Shown: positions 1 to 8,267 of the stretch, one piece after another | Layout of the letters: every line of letters begins with the position of its first letter | How positions within the stretch are numbered: position 1 is the first letter of the stretch | Origin: Actinomycetota bacterium | Lineage (GTDB): Bacteria; Actinomycetota; Thermoleophilia; Solirubrobacterales; 70-9 | NCBI GenBank assembly: GCA_005885405.1 | Contig: VAYN01000013.1 | Location: 1 to 62,089 of the forward strand | DNA length: 62,089 nt | Direction: 5' to 3' | The notes under the pieces: model-generated | The model's database searches: none | What the model saw: the letters and a program-made list of their open reading frames with translations, nothing else | Told to the model about the DNA's origin: nothing | Translations under genes and position numbers: made by a program

Positions 1-138
1 GCGACGCTTGTAGGAGATCTCATTCTCCTCTGCCGTCAGGTTGTCGATCATGTCCTTCAGCTCCTTGTCGCTGAGAGAACCGAGATCGGGAAAGGTCTCC
101 TCGATCGTGCTCCTAACTCGAGGAGGCGCTGCCTCCAT
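1..138 (-). CDS. rsiG: RsiG-like anti-sigma factor, 5' part only (cut by window edge)
   Basis: The first 46 codons from an ATG at 138 read into the window edge. The visible protein contains LSDKELKDMIDNLTAEE followed by ENEISYKRR. This fits the start of the RsiG family, in which a helical hairpin carries the c-di-GMP motif E(X)3S(X)2R(X)3Q(X)3D; here E, S and R are present with correct spacing and the Q and D positions fall outside the window. In Streptomyces, RsiG with c-di-GMP holds the sigma factor WhiG; homologues exist in Rubrobacter and other deep actinobacteria. No sigma gene is visible on this side. Start choice rests on being the first in-frame ATG; no strong ribosome site is seen. 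The family assignment is from a short N-terminal match and is moderately secure. Confidence 0.62.
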   Translation of the reverse strand, partial: MEAAPPRVRSTIEETFPDLGSLSDKELKDMIDNLTAEENEISYKRR

Positions 139-153
139 TTTGCGCGGAAGACG

Positions 154-193
154 ATGATAGCTGCCCCAGGGCAAGGTTCAACCCTAGGTTGAA
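154..193 (-). promoter_or_regulatory. Promoter with overlapping palindromic operator upstream of rsiG
   Basis: On the minus strand a -35-like TTGAAC (176-181) is separated by 16 nt from a -10-like TATCAT (154-159). The -35 overlaps a perfect inverted repeat at 177-193: 7-bp arms TTCAACC and GGTTGAA around a 3-bp centre. A dyad over the -35 box is a common place for a repressor or a MerR-type activator. The binding protein is unknown. Confidence 0.5.
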
Positions 194-213
194 GGTTCGG
201 GTCAAGCTGGGCG

Positions 214-852
214 TCAGCTTGCGGTTTGGGCGTCGCGGACCGCGCGGACTCCGCGCTGCGCGTAAAGGACCGTGGCGATGATCGCCATCACCAGGCCCCA
301 GATCAAGAGCGCGCTCGCCACCCAGCCGGGCGCGAGCAGGGCGAGGAAGATCCCGCCCATGATCGGAAAGACCGAGATCCGGCCCGGCCAGTTGACCTCG
401 ATGTCGACCCCGTGACGGAGCCCGTACTGGGCGAGGAACAGCATTGCCACCTCGCGCAGCGCCAGCAACAGCAACGCCCAGTGCGGCAGCAGGTCGAAGC
501 TCCAGCAGACGACGGCGCCGGCGAGGATCGTCAGGCGGTCGACGAGGGGGTCGAGCAGAGCGCCGAGGCGGCTGTACTGGCCGGTGATGCGGGCGAGGAT
601 GCCGTCGAGGTAGTCGCCGGCTGCGATCGCCCAGTAGACCATCGCCGAGGCGACCGACGTCCCGTCCTCGGTGTTGTAGGCGAGGACGAGGAAGACCGGC
701 AGCGCCGCCAGGCGCAGGTAGCCGACCGCGTTGGGAATCGTCCACGGGTGGAACGGTTCCCCTTTCCGCGTCGACGGCGGCGGCGGGGCGCTGCGGTCGA
801 GGCCGAAGAGGCGGCGCATGCGGCCGCGGCCGAAGGGGTCGTGCTCAGTCAT
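214..852 (-). CDS. pgsA: CDP-alcohol phosphatidyltransferase, probable phosphatidylglycerophosphate synthase
   Basis: An integral membrane enzyme of 212 residues that transfers a phosphatidyl group from CDP-diacylglycerol to an alcohol, probably glycerol 3-phosphate, for phosphatidylglycerol synthesis. The family signature D(x)2DG(x)2AR(x)8G(x)3D(x)3D is complete: D80, D83, G84, A87, R88, G97, D101, D105. Hydrophobic stretches lie on both sides of it (about 44-60, 107-125 and 160-195). The N-terminal 35 residues are polar and Pro-rich. It is the last gene of the long minus-strand run after proS, with a 23-nt gap. In actinobacteria close paralogues make phosphatidylinositol phosphate or cardiolipin, so the acceptor alcohol is inferred, not seen. 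Confidence 0.82.
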   Translation of the reverse strand: MTEHDPFGRGRMRRLFGLDRSAPPPPSTRKGEPFHPWTIPNAVGYLRLAALPVFLVLAYNTEDGTSVASAMVYWAIAAGDYLDGILARITGQYSRLGALLDPLVDRLTILAGAVVCWSFDLLPHWALLLLALREVAMLFLAQYGLRHGVDIEVNWPGRISVFPIMGGIFLALLAPGWVASALLIWGLVMAIIATVLYAQRGVRAVRDAQTAS

Positions 853-875
853 CGCGGTGCCGAGCCGGCCATCGG

Positions 876-2402
876 TTAGTACGCCTTTGCGAAAACCGCT
901 TCGGTGACCGCGGGCTTGCCGGTGAGGACGCAGCGGCTGTCGGGGGCAAGTTTTTGGTCGAAGGGGAGGCAGCGGACGGTGACCTTCATCTCGTCGAGCA
1001 GCTGCGCCGACTCGGGCGCTTCGCTCCAGGGGGCGCGGAGGAAGCCGCCGGCGCTGGCGTCGCTGGGGTCGGTATCGAAGAACTCGCGGAACTCGTCCGG
1101 GCCACTGACGTCGAGCCTGGTCCGCGCCTCGAGCCGGTCCTCGGCGGCGTCGTGGTAGGAGGCTTGGATCTCGGCCAGCAGCGAGGGGATCGCGGAGCCG
1201 AGCTTGTCGCGCTCCAGCGACTCGGGCTTCGCGTCCCCGATATCGCGCTGCCGCAGCGCCACCACGCCCTCTTTTAGGTCCCGCGGCCCGAGTTCAAGGA
1301 CCAGCGGGACACCTTTGCGCGTCCACTCCCAGCGCTTGTCCGGCGGTTCGCGGTCGCGCAGATCGGCGCTGACCCGGATCGGAATGCCCTCGAAGGAGAG
1401 GCCGCCGATCTCGCGGGCCAGCTCCTCGGCGGCCTCGAGCACGGCCGGGCCCTCCTCCCCGCGCGGAATCGGCACGATCACCACCTGCTGGGGGGCGACG
1501 GTCGGCGGCAGGCGCAGGCCGATGTCGTCGCTGTGGCTCATGATCAGGGCGCCTAGGAGACGGGTCGAGACGCCCCAGGAGGCGGTGTGGACGAGACTGC
1601 GCTCCCCCTCGCGGTCGAGGAAGTTGATCTCGGCGGCCTCGGCGAAGCTCTGGCCGAGGTAGTGGGAGGTGCCGGCCTGAAGCGCCTTGCCGTCCTGCAT
1701 CATCGCCTCGATCGAGAGGGTCACCACAGCACCGGGGAAGCGCTCTTCCTCTGGCTTCTCGCCGGTCAGCACCGGCATCGCCAAAAAGGACTCGGCGAAG
1801 TCGCGGTAGACCTCGAGCATCTGCTCGGCATTGGCGCGCGCTTCGGACTCCGTCGCGAAGGCGGTGTGCCCCTCCTGCCAGAGGAACTCGGTCGTCCGCA
1901 GCAGCACCCGCGGCCGCATCTCCCAGCGAACCACGTTCGCCCACTGGTTCACCATCAGCGGCAGGTCGCGGTAGGAGTTGATCCATTTGGCAAACGAGCG
2001 GCCGATGATCGTCTCCGAGGTCGGCCGCACGATCAGCGGCTCGGCCAGCTTGCCGCCGGGCCGCAGATGACCGGGGTTCTCGGGGTCTTCTTCCAGCCGG
2101 TGATGCGTGACCACCGCCATCTCCTTGGCAAAGCCCTCGACGTGTTCGGCCTCGCTCTCGATGTAGCTGAGCGGGATGAAGAGCGGGAAGTAGGCATTAC
2201 TGGCGCCGCTGCGCTTGATCTGCCGATCGAGCTCGGCCTGCATCAGCTCCCAGATCGCATAGCCCCAGGGCCGGATCACCATCGACCCGCGCACATGAGC
2301 CAGTTCGGCCACCTCCCCCTCCCGGACCACGGCCTGGAACCAGGCGGGAAAGTCCTCCTGCCTGGAGGGAGACACGCCTTTGTTCTTTGACTTGGAGGCC
2401 AC
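876..2402 (-). CDS. proS: Prolyl-tRNA synthetase, archaeal/eukaryotic type
   Basis: A 508-residue class II aminoacyl-tRNA synthetase that charges tRNA-Pro. The order is catalytic core (about 1-290), anticodon-binding domain (about 295-400) and a C-terminal zinc-type domain. Motif 2 is seen around RWEMRPR and RTTEFLWQEGHTAF; motif 3 around SHSDDIGLRLPP. There is no YbaK-like editing insertion, and the chain ends in Tyr (VFAKAY), both typical of the archaeal/eukaryotic ProRS class rather than the E. coli form. The gene follows ispG in the minus-strand run with a 26-nt gap. Confidence is high from length and motifs. Confidence 0.95.
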   Translation of the reverse strand: MASKSKNKGVSPSRQEDFPAWFQAVVREGEVAELAHVRGSMVIRPWGYAIWELMQAELDRQIKRSGASNAYFPLFIPLSYIESEAEHVEGFAKEMAVVTHHRLEEDPENPGHLRPGGKLAEPLIVRPTSETIIGRSFAKWINSYRDLPLMVNQWANVVRWEMRPRVLLRTTEFLWQEGHTAFATESEARANAEQMLEVYRDFAESFLAMPVLTGEKPEEERFPGAVVTLSIEAMMQDGKALQAGTSHYLGQSFAEAAEINFLDREGERSLVHTASWGVSTRLLGALIMSHSDDIGLRLPPTVAPQQVVIVPIPRGEEGPAVLEAAEELAREIGGLSFEGIPIRVSADLRDREPPDKRWEWTRKGVPLVLELGPRDLKEGVVALRQRDIGDAKPESLERDKLGSAIPSLLAEIQASYHDAAEDRLEARTRLDVSGPDEFREFFDTDPSDASAGGFLRAPWSEAPESAQLLDEMKVTVRCLPFDQKLAPDSRCVLTGKPAVTEAVFAKAY

Positions 2403-2428
2403 GGGCGGAGGCCCGGGAAGCTAGTCGA

Positions 2429-3685
2429 TCAGGCCCGCGTAAAGCGGCGGCCTGCGGTCGGCGAGGCCTCCTCGTCGAGGAGGACCTTGTCGGACTCGCC
2501 GCGTTCGACGGCTTCCTTCTCCATCGCGGCGATCTTCTCGGGGGTGAGGTCGCCGGCGTTTTCTGCCTCGATGTTGGCGACCCACTCTGCTCCCTCGCGG
2601 GACTCGGCCTCGTCGAACTCGACCTGGCCGCCGCGGTCGAGGGACTTGTCGATCTCTTCGAAGAGGGTGTCGACGAGCTTCTCCTGCGGGACCTTCCGCA
2701 GCGGTTTGCCACCGGCGAAGATCAGGCCCTCGTTCTTGGCCCCGGCAATGCCGAAGTCGGCGTGGCTGGCCTCGCCGATGCCGTTGACGGCGCAGCCGAG
2801 GACGGCGACCTCGACGGGCTCGGCGTAGCTTTCGAGCCGCTTCTCGATTTCCGCGACGACGGAGTCCATGTCGAACTGGAGGCGGCCACAGGTCGGGCAG
2901 GCGATCAGGACCGGGCCACGCTCGCGCAGCTGCAGCGCCTTGAGGATCTCCCAGGCGACCTTGACCTCCTCCTCGGCGTGGAAGGTCGAGAGGCTGATCC
3001 GGATCGTGTCGCCGATCCCGTCGGCGAGCAGCGTCCCCAGGCCGACCGCCGATTTCAGCGAGCCGCCCCATTTCGTCCCCGCCTCGGTGACGCCGAGGTG
3101 CAGCGGATAGGGGATCTTCTCCGAGAGCAGCCGGTTGGCGGCAATCGTGTACGGGACGTTGGTCGACTTGATCGAGACCTTGAAGTTTTCGAAGTCGAGG
3201 CCCTCCATCAGCTCGACGAACTCGATGGCGGCGGCGACCAGCGCCTCGACCGGCGCCTCGCGCTCGAGTTCGTGCAGGTGTTTGGGCAGGGAACCGGAGT
3301 TGACCCCAATCCGCATCGGCACGCCGGCGGCGTTGGCCTTCTCAGCGACCTCGGCGACTTTCTCGCGGCCGCCGATGTTGCCCGGGTTGAGGCGGATGCA
3401 GTGGGCGCCGGCGTCGATCGCTTTTAGCGCCAGCGTGTGGTTGAAATGGATGTCGGCGATCACCGGGATCGGCGATTCCTTGACGATCGTCTTCAGCGCC
3501 TCCGCGTCTTGCTCGCGCGGCACCGCGCAGCGCACCAGGTCGGCTCCGGCGTCGGCGACCTTGCGGATCTGCTCCATCGTCGCCGCTAGGTTCGCGGTCT
3601 CGGTCTTGGTCATCGTCTGCACCGCGACCGGGGCGCCGCCACCGATCGGCACGTTGCCGACGAAGATTTGCCGTTTAGAAGCCAT
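2429..3685 (-). CDS. ispG: 4-hydroxy-3-methylbut-2-enyl diphosphate synthase (IspG/GcpE)
   Basis: The [4Fe-4S] enzyme that converts MEcPP to HMBPP in the non-mevalonate isoprenoid pathway. The 418-residue chain shows an N-terminal TIM-barrel part and a C-terminal iron-sulfur part. The three cluster cysteines are visible as CPTC (C263, C266) and LGCAVNG (C298), and the conserved Glu lies in GIGEASH. The last 60 residues are a charged tail beyond the family core. It stands directly after rseP and dxr, the usual actinobacterial order dxr-rseP-ispG. Confidence 0.96.
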   Translation of the reverse strand: MASKRQIFVGNVPIGGGAPVAVQTMTKTETANLAATMEQIRKVADAGADLVRCAVPREQDAEALKTIVKESPIPVIADIHFNHTLALKAIDAGAHCIRLNPGNIGGREKVAEVAEKANAAGVPMRIGVNSGSLPKHLHELEREAPVEALVAAAIEFVELMEGLDFENFKVSIKSTNVPYTIAANRLLSEKIPYPLHLGVTEAGTKWGGSLKSAVGLGTLLADGIGDTIRISLSTFHAEEEVKVAWEILKALQLRERGPVLIACPTCGRLQFDMDSVVAEIEKRLESYAEPVEVAVLGCAVNGIGEASHADFGIAGAKNEGLIFAGGKPLRKVPQEKLVDTLFEEIDKSLDRGGQVEFDEAESREGAEWVANIEAENAGDLTPEKIAAMEKEAVERGESDKVLLDEEASPTAGRRFTRA

Positions 3686-3715
3686 ATACAGAGCTTATTG
3701 AGGCCGGCCGCCGGG

Positions 3716-4810
3716 CTAGCGGACCTCGAACCCTTCGCCGGTAATCCTGCCGATGTCGTTCGAGAGGCCGAGGAAGAACAGCATCAGGACGAGGGCGATC
3801 CCGACCGCGGTCGCGCGCTCCATCACCCGCAGCGAGACCGGGCGGCCGCGGACTTTCTCGACCAGCGACCAGAAGATGTGGCCGCCGTCGAGCGGGAGGA
3901 TCGGCAGCAGGTTGACGAGGCCGAGCGAGAGGCTGACGAAGGCGAGGAGGAGCAGCGCCCGTTCGAGCCCCTTTTCGATCACCTGGTGGCCGACGTCGCT
4001 GATGCCGACGACGCCGGAGACCTGCTCCCGTTGTTCGGCTTCGAAGAGGTGGGTGAAGACGTGGACGGTCCCCTTCGCCACTTCCCAGATCGCGTCGCCG
4101 GCTTCCTTGGCGGCGGTGCCGGCGTCGATCGGGTGGTTGACGCTGCCGTAGGAGAACCCGACCAGGGCGCGCTTTGCTTCCTCGTCGTAGCGCGGGTAGA
4201 CCGTGAGCGCCTTGACCTGGCCGTCGCGGCGGACCTGCAACTGCACCGGCGTCTTCGCCACGCAGCCGTCCACCTGCTTGCCCTCGCACTTGTGGGAGGC
4301 GACGGTTTCGCCAAATTTCACCAGCCGCTCTTCGGTACTGAGACCCGCATAGAAGTGCCCATCGACGGCGACGATCTCATCGCCCGGCTGCAGGACCTTG
4401 GCGGCGGGGGTGCCGGTCCTGACAGCGCCGACGCTCTGTTGGATTTCCTCGCGCCCGTTGGCCCAGTAGACGCCGAAGAGAATGGCGAAGGCGAGGACGA
4501 TGTTCACCGCCGGTCCAGCCGCGACGACGACGATCCGTTTCCAGATGTCCTGCCGGTAGTAGGCGCGATCGGCGACCTCCGGAGGTACCTCCTCCTCCGG
4601 GTTCATCCCGGTGATTTTCACGTAGCCGCCAATCGGGATCGCTTTCACCCCGTACTCGGTCTCGCCGCGTTTGATCGACCAGATCGTCGGCCCGAAGAAG
4701 AGGAAGAAGCGCTCGACCCTCATCCCCGTCGCCTTGGCGGCGAAAAAGTGCCCCGCCTCGTGGAGGATGATCAGCAGGCAGAAGCCGATAAAGACCCAGA
4801 ACCAGCTCAT
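3716..4810 (-). CDS. rseP: Site-2 protease family intramembrane metalloprotease (RseP/Rip1-like)
   Basis: A 364-residue membrane zinc protease that cuts substrates within the membrane, for example anti-sigma factors. The zinc motif HEAGH is at residues 17-21 in the first membrane helix and the second metal motif LDGGH has D308. One PDZ domain lies between, about 115-210. The start overlaps the dxr stop as ATGA (4807-4810), so the two are translationally coupled. The pair is conserved with ispG in actinobacteria; Rip1 of Mycobacterium tuberculosis is the best known relative. The actual substrate here cannot be told from the sequence; the neighbourhood (cdsA, uppS) is envelope-related. Confidence 0.93.
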   Translation of the reverse strand: MSWFWVFIGFCLLIILHEAGHFFAAKATGMRVERFFLFFGPTIWSIKRGETEYGVKAIPIGGYVKITGMNPEEEVPPEVADRAYYRQDIWKRIVVVAAGPAVNIVLAFAILFGVYWANGREEIQQSVGAVRTGTPAAKVLQPGDEIVAVDGHFYAGLSTEERLVKFGETVASHKCEGKQVDGCVAKTPVQLQVRRDGQVKALTVYPRYDEEAKRALVGFSYGSVNHPIDAGTAAKEAGDAIWEVAKGTVHVFTHLFEAEQREQVSGVVGISDVGHQVIEKGLERALLLLAFVSLSLGLVNLLPILPLDGGHIFWSLVEKVRGRPVSLRVMERATAVGIALVLMLFFLGLSNDIGRITGEGFEVR

Positions 4811-5952
4811 GCCGGCATCAACCCCTTGATCTGGTCCTCGGAGCGCTCCCGAGCCTCAGCATCGGCGGCGAAGAGGTCGTCGAAGTGGCCGACTGCCTGG
4901 GCCGGCATCTCCTCCAGCACCCGCTCGATCACGGCCGGGATTGCCGCAAACGGAATCCGCTCGGCGAGGAAGGCGGCGACGGCGACCTCGTCGGCGGCGT
5001 TGAGGACGCAGGGCGCGGTCCCCCCCGCGGCACCGGCCTCGAGCGCCAAGCGCAGGCAGGCGAAGGTCTCGGGGTCGGGCTCCTCGAAGGTGAGCGAGCC
5101 AACCGCGGCGAGGTCGAGCTGCGGCACGTCGACATCGGCCCGCTCCGGGTAGTTGAGCGCGTAGGAGATCGGCACTCGCATGTCGGGATAGCCGAGGTGC
5201 GCCAGGGTCGAGCCGTCGTTCAAGTGGATCAGCGAGTGGATCAGCGACTGCGGGTGGACGACGACGTCGATTCGGTCGTAGGGGACGCCGAAGAGGTGGT
5301 GGGCCTCGATCACCTCGAAGCCCTTGTTCATCAGCGTTGCCGAGTCGATCGTGATTCGGCCCCCCATATCCCAGTTGGGATGAGCAAGCGCGTCGGCGAC
5401 GCTGACGCCGGAGAGGTCATCACGGCCGCGGAAGGGACCGCCGGAGGCGGTCAGCACCAAACGGTCGACGGTGCCCGGCGCCTCACCGTGGATCAGTTGG
5501 AAGAGGGCGGAATGCTCGGAGTCGACCGGCAGCAGACGCGCCCCGGTGGCCTCGGCCAGCGCCATCACCAGCTCGCCGCCGAGGACGAGGCTCTCCTTGT
5601 TGGCGAGGGCGACGTCGATCCCCTCGGTCAGAGCGACGATCGTCGAGCCGAGCCCGGCGGCACCGACGATCGCGTTGAGGACGAGGTCGGGCTCGGTGCT
5701 GACGATCAGCTCCCGCACCCCCTCCTCCCCCGTCAGGACCCGTCCGCTCCAGGTGCCGCGGGCGCTCTCGGCCGAGGCCTCGTCGGCCAGCGCAACCACA
5801 GGCACTCCGTGCTCACGGGCCTGCTCCACCGTCTTCTCCCAGGCGCTGCCCGCTGCCAGGCCAACCGCCTGCAGCTCCTCAGAGGCGCCGATTACCTCCA
5901 GCGCCTGCGTTCCGATGGACCCGGTCGAGCCGAGCACGAGGACCTTCTTCAT
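4807..5952 (-). CDS. dxr: 1-deoxy-D-xylulose 5-phosphate reductoisomerase
   Basis: A 381-residue NADPH enzyme that turns DXP into MEP, the committed step of the MEP pathway. The nucleotide loop GSTGSIG is at 8-14, the ANKESLV helix start at about 117-123, and metal ligands D144 and E146 lie in VDSEHSA; a third acidic ligand falls in NKGFEVIEAHHLF. It opens the dxr-rseP-ispG set. Upstream (minus strand) a TATCCT box at 5962-5967 lies 9 nt before the ATG, a possible own promoter, and a palindromic repeat at 5988-6034 sits further up. Length and motifs agree with the family. Confidence 0.96.
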   Translation of the reverse strand: MKKVLVLGSTGSIGTQALEVIGASEELQAVGLAAGSAWEKTVEQAREHGVPVVALADEASAESARGTWSGRVLTGEEGVRELIVSTEPDLVLNAIVGAAGLGSTIVALTEGIDVALANKESLVLGGELVMALAEATGARLLPVDSEHSALFQLIHGEAPGTVDRLVLTASGGPFRGRDDLSGVSVADALAHPNWDMGGRITIDSATLMNKGFEVIEAHHLFGVPYDRIDVVVHPQSLIHSLIHLNDGSTLAHLGYPDMRVPISYALNYPERADVDVPQLDLAAVGSLTFEEPDPETFACLRLALEAGAAGGTAPCVLNAADEVAVAAFLAERIPFAAIPAVIERVLEEMPAQAVGHFDDLFAADAEARERSEDQIKGLMPA

Positions 5953-5987
5953 GCCTGACAGAGGATACGGAGCGGCCGACCCGGACC

Positions 5988-6034
5988 GCGAGACCGCAAA
6001 ATTGTCTCCTCAAGAATGAATTTGGCGGTCTCGC
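5988..6034. repeat. Palindromic element, diverged third copy (intergenic)
   Basis: An inverted repeat with 16-bp arms (GCGAGACCGCAAAATT at 5988-6003; matching arm ends at 6034, one mismatch) around a 15-nt loop that includes CTCCTCAAGA. The core 5989-6033 is 45 bp, the same length as the two copies at 45848-45892 and 58408-58452, and shares the outer arms and the loop heptamer CTCAAGA with them. It lies between the 215-residue hypothetical gene and dxr. It could act as an RNA hairpin or terminator there, but there is no T-run. Confidence 0.75.
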
Positions 6035-6036
6035 CG

Positions 6037-6684
6037 TTAGCCGCCGAGGCCGCCGAGGAAAGCGAAAGGTCTGGGCAGGTCGTCTTCGGCCTCGCGCAGC
6101 GACGCGGCGACGCCTACCTTGCTGCCGGCGGGTGCTTCGGCGCGGATCCGGTCCGCCAGCGCCCGGGCCGCATCCTCGTCGGCCGCGCCGACCAAGACGA
6201 CCCGCCAGCGCTGCACGGTCGGCAGGCCCTCGCTCCGGTACCGATCCGCGAACTCGCCCGCCTCGTCCATCGAGGGCAACTCGACCTGAGCCTCATATTG
6301 CGGATAGCCCTGTTCTTCGGTCTCCCGGCGTTCCTTGGCGATGCGCACCTGGTGCTCTGCCGCTTCGGCGGCCGCGTCCTCTGGCAGCGGCTTGTCTGCG
6401 GGCTCCCACTCCTGCGAGAGCGAGTGCCAACGTTTGAAGTCGATCGAGACCTCCTCTTCGTCCTCCGTCGTGAGCTGTTCGACCAAGCCGCGGGCCTTTT
6501 CCGCCTGCTGTTGATCGCCCGCGTAGAGGAAGAGCGTCGTCCCGTTGCGCGAGACGATCACCCGGTCGTGGAAGGCCGCGCTCAGGTCGTGCTCCAGCTC
6601 CCGCGCGTCGAGCCGATCGTGCAGCGCGTCGGCAACGCCGTCGTCGCGGAAGTCGATCTGCAGGCGCCAGTCGTCGCTGGCCAT
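6037..6684 (-). CDS. Conserved-looking hypothetical protein, two similar halves
   Basis: I do not recognise this 215-residue soluble, acidic protein. It has two segments of about 75 residues (5-80 and 125-200) joined by a charged helical linker (about 95-122). Each segment has an alternating strand-helix-strand-strand-helix pattern; compare FLYAGDQQQAEKARGLVEQL in the first with VVLVGAADEDAARALADRIR in the second. That suggests an old internal duplication of a ferredoxin-like fold, which is inference. There is no signal peptide or membrane segment. It overlaps the cdsA stop by one base and lies in the lipid/isoprenoid gene run before dxr, so it is co-expressed with envelope genes. Confidence 0.75.
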   Translation of the reverse strand: MASDDWRLQIDFRDDGVADALHDRLDARELEHDLSAAFHDRVIVSRNGTTLFLYAGDQQQAEKARGLVEQLTTEDEEEVSIDFKRWHSLSQEWEPADKPLPEDAAAEAAEHQVRIAKERRETEEQGYPQYEAQVELPSMDEAGEFADRYRSEGLPTVQRWRVVLVGAADEDAARALADRIRAEAPAGSKVGVAASLREAEDDLPRPFAFLGGLGG

Positions 6685-7586
6685 CAGTAGACCACCGCCA
6701 CCGAGAGGTAATACCCGACGACGATCGTGAAGAGGGCGGCGTCGAGGCGGTCGAGGATGCCGCCGTGGGGGCCGAAGAGGGTGCCGGTGTCCTTGGTGCC
6801 GAGGTCGCGCTTCAGCATTGACTCAAAGAGGTCGCCGATCGGGGCCACGGCGGCTACGGCGGCGCCGATCAGGAGGGCGTCCACGCCGGACAGCCAGTCC
6901 TGGTAGAGGCCGGCGAACCAGAAGCCCATCGTCCCGATAACGAAGCCGCCGATTAGACCCTCGACGGTCTTGTTCGGCGAGATGTTGGGGGCGATTTTGT
7001 GGCTGCCGAACATGCGGCCGGTGGCGTAGGCGGCGGTGTCGGCGACGAAGGTGCCGACGAGGACGTCGATCAGCAGAGCGGCGCCGTGGTCGGGCAGGTC
7101 GCGGAGGAAGACCGCGTGCGCGAGCGGGACGCCAATCCAGAGCACCCCTAGCAGCGTCACCCCGAGCGAGACAGTGGCGCCCTCGCGGAGGCGGGCCCTG
7201 ACGACGAAGGCGAACAGCAGAGGGAAGGCCGCGGCGATGACGTAGAGGACGTTGAAGGAGGTGCCGAAGTGGGCGGCGACGACGAGGCCGGCGACGGCGA
7301 TGTAGGCGGGGATCGTCAGCGGCCGGTAACGGCTCGCCATGCTCGTGTACTCGCTGATCGCGACGACGCCGATCGCGATCATCGCCGCGGCGAAGACGAG
7401 GCCGCCGGCGACCGTGATCGCGATCGCGAAGACGATCCAGGGCAGCGCCACGAGGATCCGCTTCGCGGTCTCGCCGCTGCCACCGCCGCGGCGCCGTTTG
7501 CGTTTCGGCTTCCGCGGTGGGCGCTCGCGCGGGGACGTAGGCTCCTCGTCGAAGAGCTCGTCGTCGTCAAAGAGGTCGATTTTCAC
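6684..7586 (-). CDS. cdsA: Phosphatidate cytidylyltransferase
   Basis: A 300-residue membrane enzyme that makes CDP-diacylglycerol from phosphatidic acid and CTP. The family signature is complete near residues 254-280: SMLKRDLGTKDTGTLFG followed by PHGGILDRLD. The N-terminal 40 residues are charged (Arg/Lys-rich), then there are about eight hydrophobic segments. The start overlaps the uppS stop by four bases (ATGA). It supplies substrate for pgsA in the same run. Confidence 0.93.
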   Translation of the reverse strand: MKIDLFDDDELFDEEPTSPRERPPRKPKRKRRRGGGSGETAKRILVALPWIVFAIAITVAGGLVFAAAMIAIGVVAISEYTSMASRYRPLTIPAYIAVAGLVVAAHFGTSFNVLYVIAAAFPLLFAFVVRARLREGATVSLGVTLLGVLWIGVPLAHAVFLRDLPDHGAALLIDVLVGTFVADTAAYATGRMFGSHKIAPNISPNKTVEGLIGGFVIGTMGFWFAGLYQDWLSGVDALLIGAAVAAVAPIGDLFESMLKRDLGTKDTGTLFGPHGGILDRLDAALFTIVVGYYLSVAVVY

Positions 7587-8251
7587 GCCCGGCTCCCGAA
7601 GCGCCGCTGCCGCGTCTCGTACTCACGCAGGCTGTCCTCCAATGCCGCGCGGTCGAAGTCTGGCCAGAGCTCGTCGCGGAAGACGAGCTCGGAGTAGGCG
7701 CACTGCCAGAGCAGGTAGTTGGAGAGCCGCTGCTCGCCGCTGGTCCTGATCAGGAGATCGGGGTCGTGCATCTCCGGCGCGTAGAGCAGGCGCTGGAACT
7801 CCTCCTCGGAGTCCCCTTCGAACCGCCGCGCCGCGTCGAGGATCTCCGCCCGGCCGCCGTAGTTGAAAGCGACGAAGAGAACGATGCGGTCGTTCTCCGC
7901 CGTCTCGGCTTCGGACCATTCCATCCGCTCAACCAGCGCCGGGTCGAGCCCCTCGCGGCGGCCGATGTAGCGCATCCGCACGCCTTCGGTCTTCAGCTCC
8001 GGCGTTTCGGAGCCGATCCGTTCCCCCATCATCTGCAGCAAACCGCGGACCTCCTCCTCGGGGCGGCTCCAGTTCTCGGTCGAGAACGAGTAGACGGTCA
8101 GCTCCTCGATCCCCAGCTCGGCGGCGTCGCGCAGCCGAGCCTTCAGGGTGTCGGCGCCGGCCCGGTGCCCCTCGACGGTCGGCAGCCCCCGCTGGCTCGC
8201 CCAGCGGCCGTTGCCGTCAGTGATGATCGCTACGTACTTGGCTGCGGTCAC
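7583..8251 (-). CDS. uppS: Isoprenyl (undecaprenyl) diphosphate synthase
   Basis: A cis-prenyltransferase that builds the long-chain lipid carrier for cell-wall synthesis. The reading frame stays open 37 codons upstream, into frr, but homology begins just before DGNGRWA, so I place the start at a GTG at 8251, 16 nt after the frr stop, behind a GAGGCGGG ribosome site. This gives 222 residues. Visible motifs are DGNGRWA near residue 12, GHRAGAD, YSFSTENWSRP, FVAFNYGGRAEI and DLLIRTSGEQRLSNYLLWQ. It has the classic frr-uppS-cdsA neighbourhood. Confidence 0.92.
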   Translation of the reverse strand: MTAAKYVAIITDGNGRWASQRGLPTVEGHRAGADTLKARLRDAAELGIEELTVYSFSTENWSRPEEEVRGLLQMMGERIGSETPELKTEGVRMRYIGRREGLDPALVERMEWSEAETAENDRIVLFVAFNYGGRAEILDAARRFEGDSEEEFQRLLYAPEMHDPDLLIRTSGEQRLSNYLLWQCAYSELVFRDELWPDFDRAALEDSLREYETRQRRFGSRA

Positions 8252-8267
8252 GCTGCGGTGGCCCGCC

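Noticed and set aside
174-193. rsiG operator dyad as a fourth copy of the 45-bp palindromic element
   Set aside because: Only 17 bp, with different arms and no CTCAAGA loop.
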